Origin: Melanocharis versteri
Lineage: Eukaryota > Chordata > Aves > Passeriformes > Melanocharitidae
Length of the DNA stretch: 64,000 nt
Assembly: GCA_013397845.1 (NCBI GenBank)
Contig: VZTG01006782.1
Coordinates: 63,560 to 127,559, forward strand
Direction: 5' to 3'
How positions within the stretch are numbered: the first letter of the stretch is position 1; every line of letters starts with the position of its first letter. Shown in pieces: positions 34,201-45,732 of this stretch. The notes below the pieces were generated by a model, which saw only the letters and a program-made list of their open reading frames with translations, was not told the DNA's origin and made no database searches. Both the position numbers and the translations under genes were made by a program.

Positions 34201-37090
34201 TCTTTCCTCTCTTCTCTTCAAGTTTTCAGGCACAGACCTGAGCAGAGGGCAAAAAGCCGTGGGGCAACGCTGTGACAGCCACACACCCTTGGGTGACAGG
34301 GCTCCGGGTCTGCACACCAGGGCCAGGTGCCAGCGTGAGGCTCCAGGCACAGGGCAAGTGTTCTGGTCACCAGACTGCTCCCACTCAGCCACACAGCGGG
34401 GCACACAGGGCCTGTTCATGAGCATCCATGGGGCTGGAGAGCAGCTCTTCCCGCTGGCTGAGCTCACAGGGACATCTGTGGAACTGAGTCTGCTCCACTC
34501 TGTGCAGAGAGGCTCGTTAGGGCTCCTGCTCTCCCTGAGCCCGCAGTGTCCCACCAGCAGCCCGAGCCCCAGACAGCCCAGCAGCCGTCCTGGCAGAAGG
34601 CTCAGCCTGCCTGCGCTCGCAGAGTCAAAAAATCCTTTCAGAACACTTTAATTTTGCTCCAATCAACCAAATCATCACAGAAGCGGCTGCCTGCGCACCT
34701 TTAGACCCTGGCTGCTGCAGGCTCCTTGGGGAGGCTGTGATTAATGAAAAAGACCAACTTCCTTAATAGCTTTGGAGGGAGTCGCTCCCCGCTCCTTCCT
34801 TTGGGTTGTCTCGTGCGTTCGTTCCTCCGATTCCCTGCTCTGCCCATGAACAGCAGCTGGAGAAGGTGACCTTGAGCAAGGGCTTCTGGAAACAGGTACA
34901 GAGATCCTTCCAGAGCAGCCCCAGTTGCTCTGGTTCAGTCCAGCTGGGCATGGAACAGAAGGAACAGGGTAGACTTGACCCGGCCTTGTGAGACCCCACA
35001 GAACGCTCGGCAGCGGCAGCGATGGAACTGTGTCTGATCATTTGATGGGTTAATTATGCCCCTCTTCCTGCAGGGATGGGCCCTGCAGCCTTTGAAACTG
35101 GGGGTTTCTGACGGCCATCCGGCAGCTCTGCTCTCCCGTGCTGCAATCTCGTTGTTTAGCACTTAATTATTTAACACGGTGCCACTGTAGCAAGCAGGAG
35201 CTTGGAAGATGAAAATCCAGCTCGAGTGGATAATGAAGCACCTGGCCTTCACCACGGATCAATCACTAATGCTCAGCCAGTCCCCTGATCCGAAATGCAG
35301 GGAGAGCGGCGCGGGATCGGCCGGAGCTGCGCGGGTCAGGGTGAGCCAGCCCCCCAGGGCAGCAGCACCACGGCTCCAACAGGTGCCCCACCTCTTCCTC
35401 TGTGCAGATCCACTCACTGAGGGCTTCTTCCCTTCGTTCTCACAGCTTGAGATGATCCTTTTCCAGAGAGCGAGCCCTGGTGGGAATGGACTCACGCTGC
35501 ACCCGGGGGCTGAACTCTCCCTTCAGGACACTGGGGTGGATCCAGCCCCACTTGCTCTGCGCCCAGCTGCAAGGAAAAGGGCTGAGGCCACACGGTGGAG
35601 AATGATGCCGTGGATCTTTCTGCCTTCCCAGGGTGACCTGGACTCCCTCCTCCTGCAGCCAGCAGGACAGGCCAGCACGGTGGCACACAGACCTCCACAC
35701 TGCACCTCCACCACCCCGACCTCGGGCAGCACAGGTGGAAAAGGAAGAGAAACAGCAGAAATCAAGTACACTGGCTCGGGCACGCTGGGAACACACAGGT
35801 AACAAAATCACAGACTGACTAGAGCAAGATAAATATTTTAAGCATAAAATGTGATTTCCAAACACTATGGGGCAGGGTGGCAGTGGAGCGTGGGGACAGC
35901 AAAACAGATGATCAGCTGAAATAACCCGATTACACATCCCAGAAATGGATCGCTGCAGCCACACGAACAGAAGTACTATTAATTCAGAGATAAAGCAAAC
36001 ATGGCAGGAGGTTTTTCCTATCAAATCAAGCAGTGCCTGGTGTCAGACACCTCAGTGCAACAGCCTGATCCTTGCAGGAACAGAGTCCTCTGACCTGAAG
36101 CCCACCCCAGGGCCTTTGGGGTCCTCCAGCATCTCAGCCAGCCCCTGAATCTGCTCAGCAGAGCTCAGGGCAACCCAGATTCTGAGGCCGGGGTTTGTGC
36201 TCAGTTTTTGGGACCATCTAAACCCAGGATAGGAAAGTCAAAGCATCCCAAAGGGGGACAATGGCCTGGGAAAGGCTCACTGCTGCTGGGGATGCCTCCA
36301 GATTGCCCTCCCATTCCCACATGCTTCATGGACACAGCAGGTGACAACTGAGGGAAAGTCCAGGGATATAGAGGGAGCAGAAAGTTTAAAATATATGGTG
36401 TTTTACAAAAAAACATTGGCAATGGATTAGCAGCATTTTGGCCGAGGACAGAGTATCTGGGGTTGTCACATTATTTAGAAAGAATTATCTAGGCAGAAAC
36501 AAATGAGAACCAATTATAACTAAATAGACCTCGTGCACAAATAGGAATTTGCCATTAAATATCATTTATCCCATTTAATTAGTATTTTCTGGACACAATA
36601 CTCAGGACTAAAATACCATTCCATCTCCTTGAAACTTGTAATTATTGTTGCGACCTGTCCTGTTACACATCCCCCCGCTTCCTCCATCCATGCCATTTAA
36701 GAACCAGCAAGATTTTCAATTATCTATGCTGAACTGTCAAAGCTACCTTTAAAAGAAGGGGAATAATGTGTGACTCAATTCCTCTAAAAAAGGGGAGAGA
36801 TCATTTTTAGTCAGAATGAACACACTGCATCTTTCATCATTCTATTTTTGCGAGTAAGAGTAAAACAGGCTATTTAAAACATCTATTTAAATGCAAATTT
36901 TTTATATTCCAGGCGGGGTGGGGGGGGAGTTAATCATTTACCACAGACAGGATTATTTTCTTCACTCCACCCCTGCTAAAGTTTCAGCCTGGCACCCACA
37001 CAGGTGCAGGGATTTGCTCACCCCTGGGGCTTAAGGGTTGGGAAATCAGGGAGACAACACAGGCTCGGGGGTGGTGGCTGTGGCACTTAC
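31205..37090 (-). other. MSI2: MSI2 intron (about 5.9 kb)
   Basis: Intron between the linker exon and the Tyr/Gly/Pro-rich exon. No CR1 copy is recognisable. An AT-rich, repeat-free block at about 36460-36910 stands out, and the stretch next to the acceptor (31205-31700) is also AT-rich. The central part (32.7-35.8 kb) is GC-richer, with chance open frames on both strands. No gene or RNA gene seen. Confidence 0.75.
36460..36910. other. Long AT-rich repeat-free block
   Basis: About 450 bp with low GC, no repeats and no open frames, containing several TTAATTAG/CAATTA-type cores. It resembles conserved non-coding DNA of developmental loci; this is inference. Confidence 0.25.
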
Positions 37091-37205
37091 CCAACATTCC
37101 CATCCCTAGCATAAAAGCGTCCATGGTATACGGCAATCCACGTGCCCTTCCTCTCGTCCCTGGTGGAAACATCACTTCTTTAGGTTGTGCTTTCTTACAT
37201 TCTAC
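37091..37205 (-). CDS. MSI2: MSI2 coding exon: end of RRM2 and MSI2-specific linker
   Basis: This 115-nt exon encodes [11 protein letters not shown] (beta4 and end of RRM2), then [19 protein letters not shown] and FMLGMGMLG. The [15 protein letters not shown] stretch is the MSI2 version; MSI1 has a different, more Ser-rich linker here, so this exon identifies the paralogue. The Arg/Gly-rich part is basic and probably disordered. It lies in the region that, by analogy with MSI1, contacts other translation factors such as poly(A)-binding protein (inference). The acceptor is CAATAG|GTA at 37205 and the donor TTGG|GTAAGTG at 37091/37090. The exon starts in phase 0 and ends with one base of a Gly codon, completed by GT in the next exon. 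Confidence 0.97.
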
Positions 37206-39780
37206 CTATTGAGCAGAAACATGTACAAATGAGATGCAAATGAATTCCATGTAAATGTCAAATGCAGAACTGATCTACTTAAGGGGGGGGGGAGGTTTAT
37301 TTTTAGAGCCTGCCTCCCCACACCTCCTCCCGCTCAAAGGTGAACTTCCAGAACAGCGTAACCAGATTTGAAAGAGCAAACGTGTGTGTCTCTTTAACCA
37401 CCCACTGCAGCCCCCCAAAGATGACAGAAGTGCTGATTTAGGAAGTTCCGTGTCCCTGAAAGGGAACCTGGCACTTGTGGGAGCGGGATGAATGGAGGGA
37501 GGGCTCCAGCACGGCTCCACTGCAATCGATAACAGGGAACGACTCCCAGCGATCATTACAAAAAGCTCCTTTTAAAATAGGAATAAAGAATCAATATTTC
37601 TACCCAGCAGAAAATTTCTGTAAACCCTATTAATAAAGGATCTGCATTCTTTCACTTTCAGTTACTCCTGCTGCCTTTGGAAGCTGCTCAACGCCACTGG
37701 AGCCACGTGGTGATTCCACCAATGCCCTGTGAGACAGCAGCCCAGCCCTGCTGCCAGCGGGACGTCCAGGACCCCCACCACCCTCTGTCTCCCAGGAAAA
37801 AGGAAAAGTCAGCACTTCCCTGTGGTTTCTTGCTCAGACACTGCCATCTCACCCCCCAGCACACAGCCCCTGTGCCCCCCTGGCTCTGTGAGCTACAGCT
37901 GCCTCACTCAGCTGGTTTGGGGTAACTGGAGTTATCCCAACCCATTCCTACAGCTCCACAGCTCAGTCCATGCTCTGAGCAGGAGGGTGACGTGCAGTGG
38001 TGCAGCCCAGCGCTGCAGGGGATGCAGGAATGCATCACTGGGCTGAGGGCTGAATCCACAGGTTTGAGCTTTGTGCCTCTAACTTTGTTCTGATTTTTAA
38101 CCAGGGTGTCATTTCACAGGAGTTTGCCCAGATGATTCCCCCAGCCACATGGCAGGGGGAGCACCAGAAGTGTCATGTCACCCCATTTCACATCTTCTGG
38201 GAGGGCCACTGCTCCCAGTGCCATGGCAGCATTGGTTACACCTCACAGCCACTGGCACTGCACCGTCAGGATGATAAAACCCATCCAGCCTGGATGGATG
38301 GACAATTAACAGGGAAATGGAAGTTTGGATTAGCACCGTTAGAAACAATAACCTGGTAATTAGCTTTTGCAACCACAACCCAGCCCACCGCTGCTCTCTG
38401 CTAGCCTGGCATTGCTCCTGATTTCCACAGCACACGGGGATACAAGGGGAATGGCAGGGAGCTGCACAGGGGTTTCAACCAGGATTAAAGGGGAAGAAAA
38501 AGTCACCAGTAGGAAAGAAAAATAATTCCTAAGCCTCTGTAAACAAATATACCCCATATGGAGGGCAAGAAGATTCTCCATAATCCAGACTCTTTCCCTA
38601 TGGGAGGGATGACGTATGGGATATGGGACTGGGAGCATGGCCCTGCTCTGCAGCCCTGGGAAAGGGACTGACTGACACCAGCCCCATCAGCTCCTGCCCA
38701 GGGGACTGTCACACTCCCCAGGCAGCAGTGTCAGACCACCAGGTGCTCTGGGAAGCTGCCCGTGCACCATCCCATCAGCAAACCGGGACAATGTCAGAAC
38801 AGGAGTGAAGCACCCCAGCAATGGATCCACCAGGGGCTTGGGTGGTGCCTCTTCATCAACAGCAACAGCAGAAAGAAAAAGGGCCTGGCTGCTCTTCCAC
38901 CAGATTCCAGCCCTGTCCTCATGGAGAATGGGATGGAACCATTCCACAGGCACAGGGAAAACCCTCAAGGGAAAACCCTGGAGGCAGCAGGGATGTCACA
39001 GATGTGACAGGACATGCAATGGGGCTCCTCCAAGAGGGAATGGATATGGATTTATGAGTCAGGGCTCAGCTCCATGCTGAATTGCCCCCAAGAGCTGCCT
39101 GATAAGGGCCTTTGTACACACATCTGGACCTCACTCCAACTTTCAATTCAGCATTTCTGGGCATCTTAATAATTTCCAGATTTTTTCCACCTCCCCATAC
39201 GAGGATGTGCTGCACTTTCAGCAGCCCAACAAAGAAAGGTTTAAGGGTAAAAAAAAAAAAAAGAAAAAAAAAGAAAAAAAAGGCAGGGAAACTAAAATTC
39301 ACTATTTTTGTTTAGTCTAGTTTGGAGAATTAACCTTACACTGGGGTACTCCTGGGTCAAGCGGAGCAGTCTCAGCCACGGGAACCCAGGAGGGCTGAGC
39401 TGGGGAGTGAAAAGCCTCTTATACCCAGCACAACAAAACAGGCTGTCAGCTCTCGGCCCGGGATGTCTCACAAACCCCTGGTTAACAGCTTTCCAGGGAA
39501 ACCAGGGCTATTTTGAGGAAAGCAGAATGCGCAATATCCACAATGCACAAACCCCCATTGAGCCACCCAAAGACAAGGAGACTTTGTCGTGCCAGCAACG
39601 TGTGATTCACAGCCTGGTGGGCTCTGATCACCTTGGGGACAACGTGTCACTCACACCACGGCAAGCTACACCAGGCAGCAGCAGAGAGGTTTTGAGCTTA
39701 TTTTAAAATATGCACTGAGTTGTGGGTCTGTTGATCTACCAGACTGATCAACGTCTGGGGCTTGGAACTAAAGAATCTGG

Positions 39781-39845
39781 AGCAGAGCCCAGCACAGGCT
39801 GCCCAGAGAAGCTGTGGCTGCTCCATCCCTGGAAGTGTCCACGGC
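39781..39845 (+). mobile_element. CR1 LINE internal scrap
   Basis: About 65 bp (cacaggctgcccagagaagc and atccctggaagtgtccacgg) match the CR1 3'UTR; both ends are lost. Confidence 0.75.
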
Positions 39846-42325
39846 CCACAGAACCTGCAAAATCCCACCCTGAGAGGGAGGAAGAGCCACAGGTGCTGGG
39901 CAGTGTCACAGCCTGTTCTAGAACAGACCAACATTTCTGTCAGCTGCTCGAGAGCCTGACATGAGGCCTTGACTCCAGGCTCAGCTCATCACCTCCCTCG
40001 CCAGCACTGTACCCAGTGAATGACTCCACCGCAGTGGGATCTATGGGAAAATAATTACTCCATCATGTTTTATTTTCCAGCTACTTCTACTTTTCCTTAG
40101 AAAAACAGGTGTCTCTTCGCAAAGCAGCCTGCTCCTGTCAAAGGAACAATAATCTGAGGACAGCTCGTTTGGGTTTATTGTCCCTCTGCAAGGTCTGGAG
40201 CATCTTTTGGCCTCCCACGTAAATTCCAACTTCCATTTATTAAATACCTCGCTGGCATTTTCTTTTCACTGTCCCACTGCTCGTTTAATATTACATTTGA
40301 CATTCTAAGCTTTACGGATGGCAACAGAAGCAGAATGGATGAGCTAAAAATAGCCTGCCAGGGAGGCAGGAGCTGGAAATAGGCTGGGGAGCAGCCACCC
40401 TGCTGCCCTTTGCTTGCCCCCACGCCTGGGGAAACAACGGCGCTCAGGAGACGAGGAGCAGGACTCGGGGCAAGCCTGAGCCCTCGGAGCTGGGATGTCC
40501 CAGCTGAGCAGCCTGGGATGGGGACAGGGAATTGGGAAGGGATGGGGATGAGGACAGGGTGTCCCAGTCCCAGCTCACCGAGCCGCTGCAGAGCCCACGG
40601 CCTCAGGCTGGGGCTGCGAGAGCCCGTTCCCTGCACGGCTCGGGGACAGAGGGGGACACGATCCAACATGAGCCCAGCACTGCCCCCAGGCAGCTGTGTG
40701 ACACCCCAGGCCAGCTGTGTGCCACTGCCAGCTCCCTGCCACACACACAGAGCTCCCTGGCCCCCGCAGGGGCTGGGATTCAGCTGCAGACACATCAGCA
40801 GGGCGATGACTCAGTCCCAAGACAGGATCATGTCTCACCCCCAGCTCGTGGGCTGCTCTCACAATCAGTGCTGAAGGAGTGACAAGAAGAGAAGGCTCAG
40901 AGACGGTGGCACCCGGAGGGGGCACTGAGCAGGCACAGGAGTGGGAAGGGGATATTTTAATTACCCAACAACAAACACCAACACTCGAAGCTGTTTCTTT
41001 CGCTCTTTGTGATGTTCCTCGAGTGTTTTCACCCTGTCCATCCTCCACACTCCCTGCTACCCTCCCGTGCAGCCTTCCACCTGGGAAAGAATCCTCCCAA
41101 CAGCTCTGCCATTCCTCCCCTCCCAGGGGATGCCAAGAGCCAGGTGAGGCTTTCCCAGCCCATGGAGGCAGATCCAGGGATGAAGCATCAAACACCCTGG
41201 GGCACAGCAGCACCTGCTGCTCCATCCAGCTGCCCCCAGCACGTCCCCAGGGCAATCCTGAGCCCTGCTCCAGAGAAAAGCCTGTTGTGGGGAATAACTA
41301 AACCTGTGGAGTGTGCCCTCCTGCTGTGGATAGGAAAATCCTGGAGGGAAGCTCTTCCCTCCCACCTGCCAATCCCTAAATTTACATCCTAAGTGTTTCT
41401 AATTTGTCACTGGGTCTGTCATGTGGGGGTGGCTGGGGTTTGTTTTGCTCTTTTGTTTTAAGGCAGATTAACAACATTTAGTAACTATGAAAAGGGAATA
41501 AGCCCCCCCCCACCCCAAAGGCACTCAGGTGAGGCACTGTGGGGACAGGCAGGAGACCCCAGTGCAGGAAGGGCTGGGGGGCAACAGGACAGGGCAGAGG
41601 CAAAGTCCACAGCATCCATCTGAAGTGGAGCAAGAGACTTCCCACAGGACCAGGAGCACTGCCCCAGCCCTGCCCCAGCACCCCACTCCACATTTGGCCA
41701 AGGGGACCCTCACCTTTATTTCAGATGCATATTGCAGGGAGGAACAATATGAGGAATATTATTTCAGTGCCCTGGGAAAAATTAGCAAGTCAAATATTGA
41801 ATCAGGCCTCCAGCATATGCCAAGGAGATTGCTTTGATCTTATCCACACTAAAAGCTCTATTATTGAATTTAAAGTCTGTGAACACATATCAGACCAATA
41901 TACAATGCGTATCTGAATACACATTTGAGAAGCAAAGGATGTTTTGACAAAGGGAAAAAGAATATTTTAGCTGAAAATATCAAAGTTACTGCAGCAATTG
42001 AAGTACAAATGCCCCTTTTCATCTGGCTCAGGGCAACCCACAACCTGGGACCTGCCTGTCATTGAGGAGGAACTTCACCCGGGTTTGGCTGCTGGGCTGG
42101 GCCTGGGTGGGAGGCGACTGTGGCTCCGTGGCAGAGAGCCACAGGGCCACGGGCCAGCAGGCAGCAGCCCCGGCAGAGCAGGAGCAGAGCAGGAACTGGG
42201 CCAGAGCAGCGCTTCTGGGAGCAGGGTGGGTGTAAGAGCCACCCCAGGGCACTGCCCTCCCACACCCCAAATGCCAGCACTCAGCAGCTGCCACGGCTCT
42301 GACAGGAGCAGGGCAGGAGCAGGAA

Positions 42326-42385
42326 GCACCCTTGAGCACGGCACCCCTGGGCATGGCACCCCTGGGCACGGCAGCCCCGGGCACG
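42326..42385. repeat. 15-bp GC-rich tandem repeat, 4 copies
   Basis: Four 15-mers of the form gcacccctgggcacg at 42326, 42341, 42356 and 42371. The array starts 49 bp past the donor of the RRM2 exon, inside the intron. Confidence 0.85.
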
Positions 42386-42433
42386 GGGGCAGCGCTCACT
42401 GCTGCCACGGCGCCGCGGAGCACCAGCACTCAC

Positions 42434-42516
42434 CATTTTATTATTGATTTCGTGGAAATGGATTTCACAGACTTTTTCCACCACGTCTTCGTTTTCGAAA
42501 GTTACGAAGCCAAATC
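42434..42516 (-). CDS. MSI2: MSI2 coding exon: RRM2 RNP1 core
   Basis: This 83-nt exon encodes GFGFVTF followed by [21 protein letters not shown], the beta3 strand, helix alpha2 and approach to beta4 of the second RNA-recognition motif. GFGFVTF is the RNP1 motif; its aromatic side chains stack on RNA bases in Musashi RRMs. The first Gly codon is split (G in the upstream exon, GA here). The acceptor follows a pyrimidine-rich stretch ending CAAACAG, and the donor is ATG|GTGAGTG at 42434/42433. The exon ends in phase 0, matching the Val-starting exon at 37205. Sequence and length agree with vertebrate MSI1/MSI2; the gene is fixed as MSI2 by the next exon. Confidence 0.97.
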
Positions 42517-42579
42517 CTGTTTGATAAAGATACAAAAAAAGGGGAGGGGGAAGGAAAACATTAGTTAAGTGTAGCAATT

Positions 42580-43010
42580 TCATTTTAATAAAGCATTATT
42601 TAGCCATTGGGACTTTGGAAAACTTCCATAACAACACGCACGTGTGACTACACCTGCTGCCTGTGGAGCTGTTCCTGAGCTTATTGCAGCCTAATGGAGG
42701 GAAGAAGCATTGTCTCAGGGAAAATTAATACGGTTCTGTTCCAGCTCTTCCATAGGATTTAATGGAGAATTAAAACCTCCTTATGGATTTTTTGATCCAT
42801 CCTGCAGAATTTAATGGATAGTTACACCCCAGTTACATGATGGCTCAGAAACTACAATAAGGCCGTATTTTCTTTTACACCTTATAGGTTTTTAAGAGCA
42901 ATCTCTACAAAACCCAATTATATTTCTATGGAACCATATTGATTTCATCTCTTGTTTAATTCCACGGGACTTCTCCATTAGAGCTGACTCATTACACGAC
43001 CCAAAAACCA
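42580..43010. other. AT-rich block upstream of the RNP1 exon
   Basis: Intronic sequence preceding the exon acceptor. The motif atttaatgga occurs twice (near 42758 and 42809) and the rest is unique and AT-rich. It could hold intronic splicing or enhancer elements; nothing specific is proven. Confidence 0.2.
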
Positions 43011-44580
43011 TAAAAATCCGGGAAGACAGAAGCTGATTCCTCATTTACCCCTGGCAAGGAGAAAAACCCCAGTGCTTCCCGACCACGGGGCTGCACTCTG
43101 TGTTTCTGTGTGCTCTGCCGCGGGCCGGGTCAGCCCCGCTCCGGAGGTGGTTATTTGTCCCTTTCTTCCTGAATTACTTCCTCTAATACCTCATCAGGAC
43201 ATCCTGAGGCCTCCAGGAACCCACTACGTTGAAGGCCTCTGATCTAATCGTTCCTCTCTTCTGCACTGCTGCTTCAAAGAGCCGAGGATTTGGGCTGGTT
43301 CAGGCTGTTTGAAGCCTGCTGCCTGCCTGCAGCTGCGCACGGAGCCTGCTCTGCTGGGGCTGCACCGAAGGCATCCGGCAGCCCACCACAGCTACACACC
43401 GTGCTCTGCTCCTGCCTCGACGAGAAAACCTGGGCTAATGAAAAAACCCCAGCCTCACGCGCTGGAGAAGGCTCGATGAGTCAACACCGACGCCAATTAC
43501 GCTAACGAAATCTTAAGGAACTAATAATAGGATGAATAATATAATAAATATTTGGAATAAATAACTGGAAACTGCTGGACCCCACGCTGGTGAACCTGCA
43601 CGAGGCTGAGCCTCCCGTGCCGGGGCAGGGAGAGCCCCAGTGCAGCCTTCTCCGGCTGAAGAGAAAAGTGCATTTCCAGGTGAGCTCTGAGCAGCTCCCA
43701 GACAGCTCTTTTGGGAGTGCACAGTACCTGCAGCCATGGGGAACGTTCCCATCCCACTTCAGACCCTCTTATTGGGGGAAAACCCACCAGGAATGGCTTC
43801 CAGCCCTCCTCCAAGCTGTAACACAGCACGCCAGGCTCACAACGCTGCTCTGCTTTGCGCTTAGAGCAGGCAGCAGCTTGAATTTTTCTACATAACTCAG
43901 GTCTTTCATTTGCCTTCTAAATTACTCCATTTAAATCTACCTTAAACAGACGTGCAGTTAAACCTAAAATTTTTGTGGCTAACTGCCTGAATGTGGCATG
44001 CCAGGAATCCCAGAGCTGGGAGCAAAGCAGGGCCGGACCAGGGCAATGAGATGGCCGGGCGGGGGCTACAAGTCATTAATTGTTTGAGCACCAGCAACGT
44101 CTTCATCATTAGCAGCTCATTAGCGAGTGCTGCAGCTGAGGATTTCTCTTTCGACTTGTGTCAGGTCTTGGTGCCAGGATGGAGGGAAGAGGGAATTTAG
44201 GAGATTAGCCCTAATATTCCGAACACCACGAGGAAGCCGCTGCAGTCATTACATGTCCGGACTCGGAAACAAATTTCCCATTCTCATCCCACACCATATG
44301 GCTTAAGCACAGGTTTATCAAGAAATTATTTGTCTGATTAAATCAGATGGCCACCCAGCTTCCCGCATTTCCAGATTTTATAGCAATAAAACAACAATCT
44401 GTAGGTGTCAGCAGGCATTTGCAGGTTTCTGAAAGATCTGTGGCACTTGGGTCAGATGGGCCTGGAGAGGAAAACCAGAGGCGACTCTACAATGCCCAAC
44501 GTTTAAACACAGTGGGAGCAACCAGAGAGTTTCCATCTGCAGGCACACAGGCACTTAAATTCCTCCCTGGGAGGGGGGAA

Positions 44581-44760
44581 AGGGCCTGGCAGAGGGTGCC
44601 TGGAGAAGCTGTGGCTGCCCCTGGATCCCTGGAAGTGTCCAAGGCCAGCTTGGATGGGCTTGGAGCAGCCTGGGATAGTGGAAGGTGTCCCTGCCCATGG
44701 CAGGGGGTGGAACGGGATGAGCTTTATGGTTCCTTCCAACCCAAACCATTCTGTGATTCT
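44581..44760 (+). mobile_element. CR1 LINE 3' fragment
   Basis: Well-preserved CR1 3' region: gtgcctggagaagctgtggc, tccctggaagtgtccaaggc, tgtccctgcccatggcaggg, ending ccaaaccattctgtgattct. Confidence 0.94.
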
Positions 44761-45551
44761 TTTCTTGTTTCACTTTTGGGATATCAAATTCCAACTTTTA
44801 ATAACTGCACCCACACAAAGATCCCCCCGCACCCATGTTCTTATTAGTTCCCATAATGAATACATGCTCATATTTAAATTACCAAAACTCTCAGAAACAT
44901 TCCTGGACTAAACAGACAATTATTTCTTCTGAGAGGTACTAAGAGTCAACAAAAAAATGGTTCTCGGAAAGTGTATGGAAAAGATTAACCCAAAACAAAG
45001 GCGGCTGTTGAAAACGGTGACAGAAATAGGATTCCGGTTGTCAAGGAGCACACGTTTTAAAATGAAATTATACTGCATCCTTCTGAATGAAGCTATTATT
45101 GGAAGCTAACAAGCTCTATTTAAGAGATAAGCATTTAACAGAGTCAAACGGTTGGGTTTTTTATTCAAATGAATAAAACTGAATATTCATTTGAATAATC
45201 TTTTCTGTAAAAGAAAAGACAAAGAGGAGGAAGAAAAATAAAGTAAGAGGCAAACAGATGCCCCAAACGAGAGGCTCTGAGCCAAGCACCAGCACTAAAG
45301 GAAGCTGAGACATGTATCCACGACCTTCAGGTGAAAAACCCTCCTCTGGCATCTGCTGGGAAAAAGGAGTTATTCCACTCCATTCATCTGCTGAAAAGGG
45401 AGTCAGCCCACTCCATTCATCTGCTGGTTAATGGGCACCAACAGGCACCAAAATGATGCCAGCCCTGACACCTGACATCCATAGTGCAGGACACATCCTC
45501 CAACACACCTTCGTGACACCAGAAGGAAGAAGATTTCAGGAAGAATTTTGT

Positions 45552-45732
45552 CATGGAAAGGGTTGGCAGGGGCTGCCCAGGGAGGTTTGGAGTCCCAATC
45601 CCTGGAGGTGTCCAAGGAAGGCCTGGACATGGCACTCAATGCTCTGGGCTGAGGACAAGGTGGGATTTGGCACAGGTTTGACTTGGTGATCTGGGAGGTC
45701 TTTTCCAGCCCTAATGATTCTGGGATTCTGTG
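45552..45732 (+). mobile_element. CR1 LINE 3' fragment, different subfamily
   Basis: CR1-like order (ggggctgcccagggaggttt, ccctggaggtgtccaaggaa, tgggattctgtg) but with a long divergent middle (gacttggtgatctgggaggt). This suggests a subfamily different from the 44.6-kb copy. Confidence 0.85.

Larger units (their letters stand above)
37206..42433 (-). other. MSI2: MSI2 intron (about 5.2 kb)
   Basis: The intron joins the RNP1 exon to the linker exon. It holds four 15-bp GC-rich tandem units about 50 bp past its donor (42326-42385), a CR1 scrap near 39.8 kb, an A-rich run at 39250-39285 and a run of ten G on the plus strand at 37283-37292. The remainder is unique intronic sequence in which I see no gene. 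Open frames on both strands at 40.2-41.4 kb are GC-driven and unrecognisable. Confidence 0.8.
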
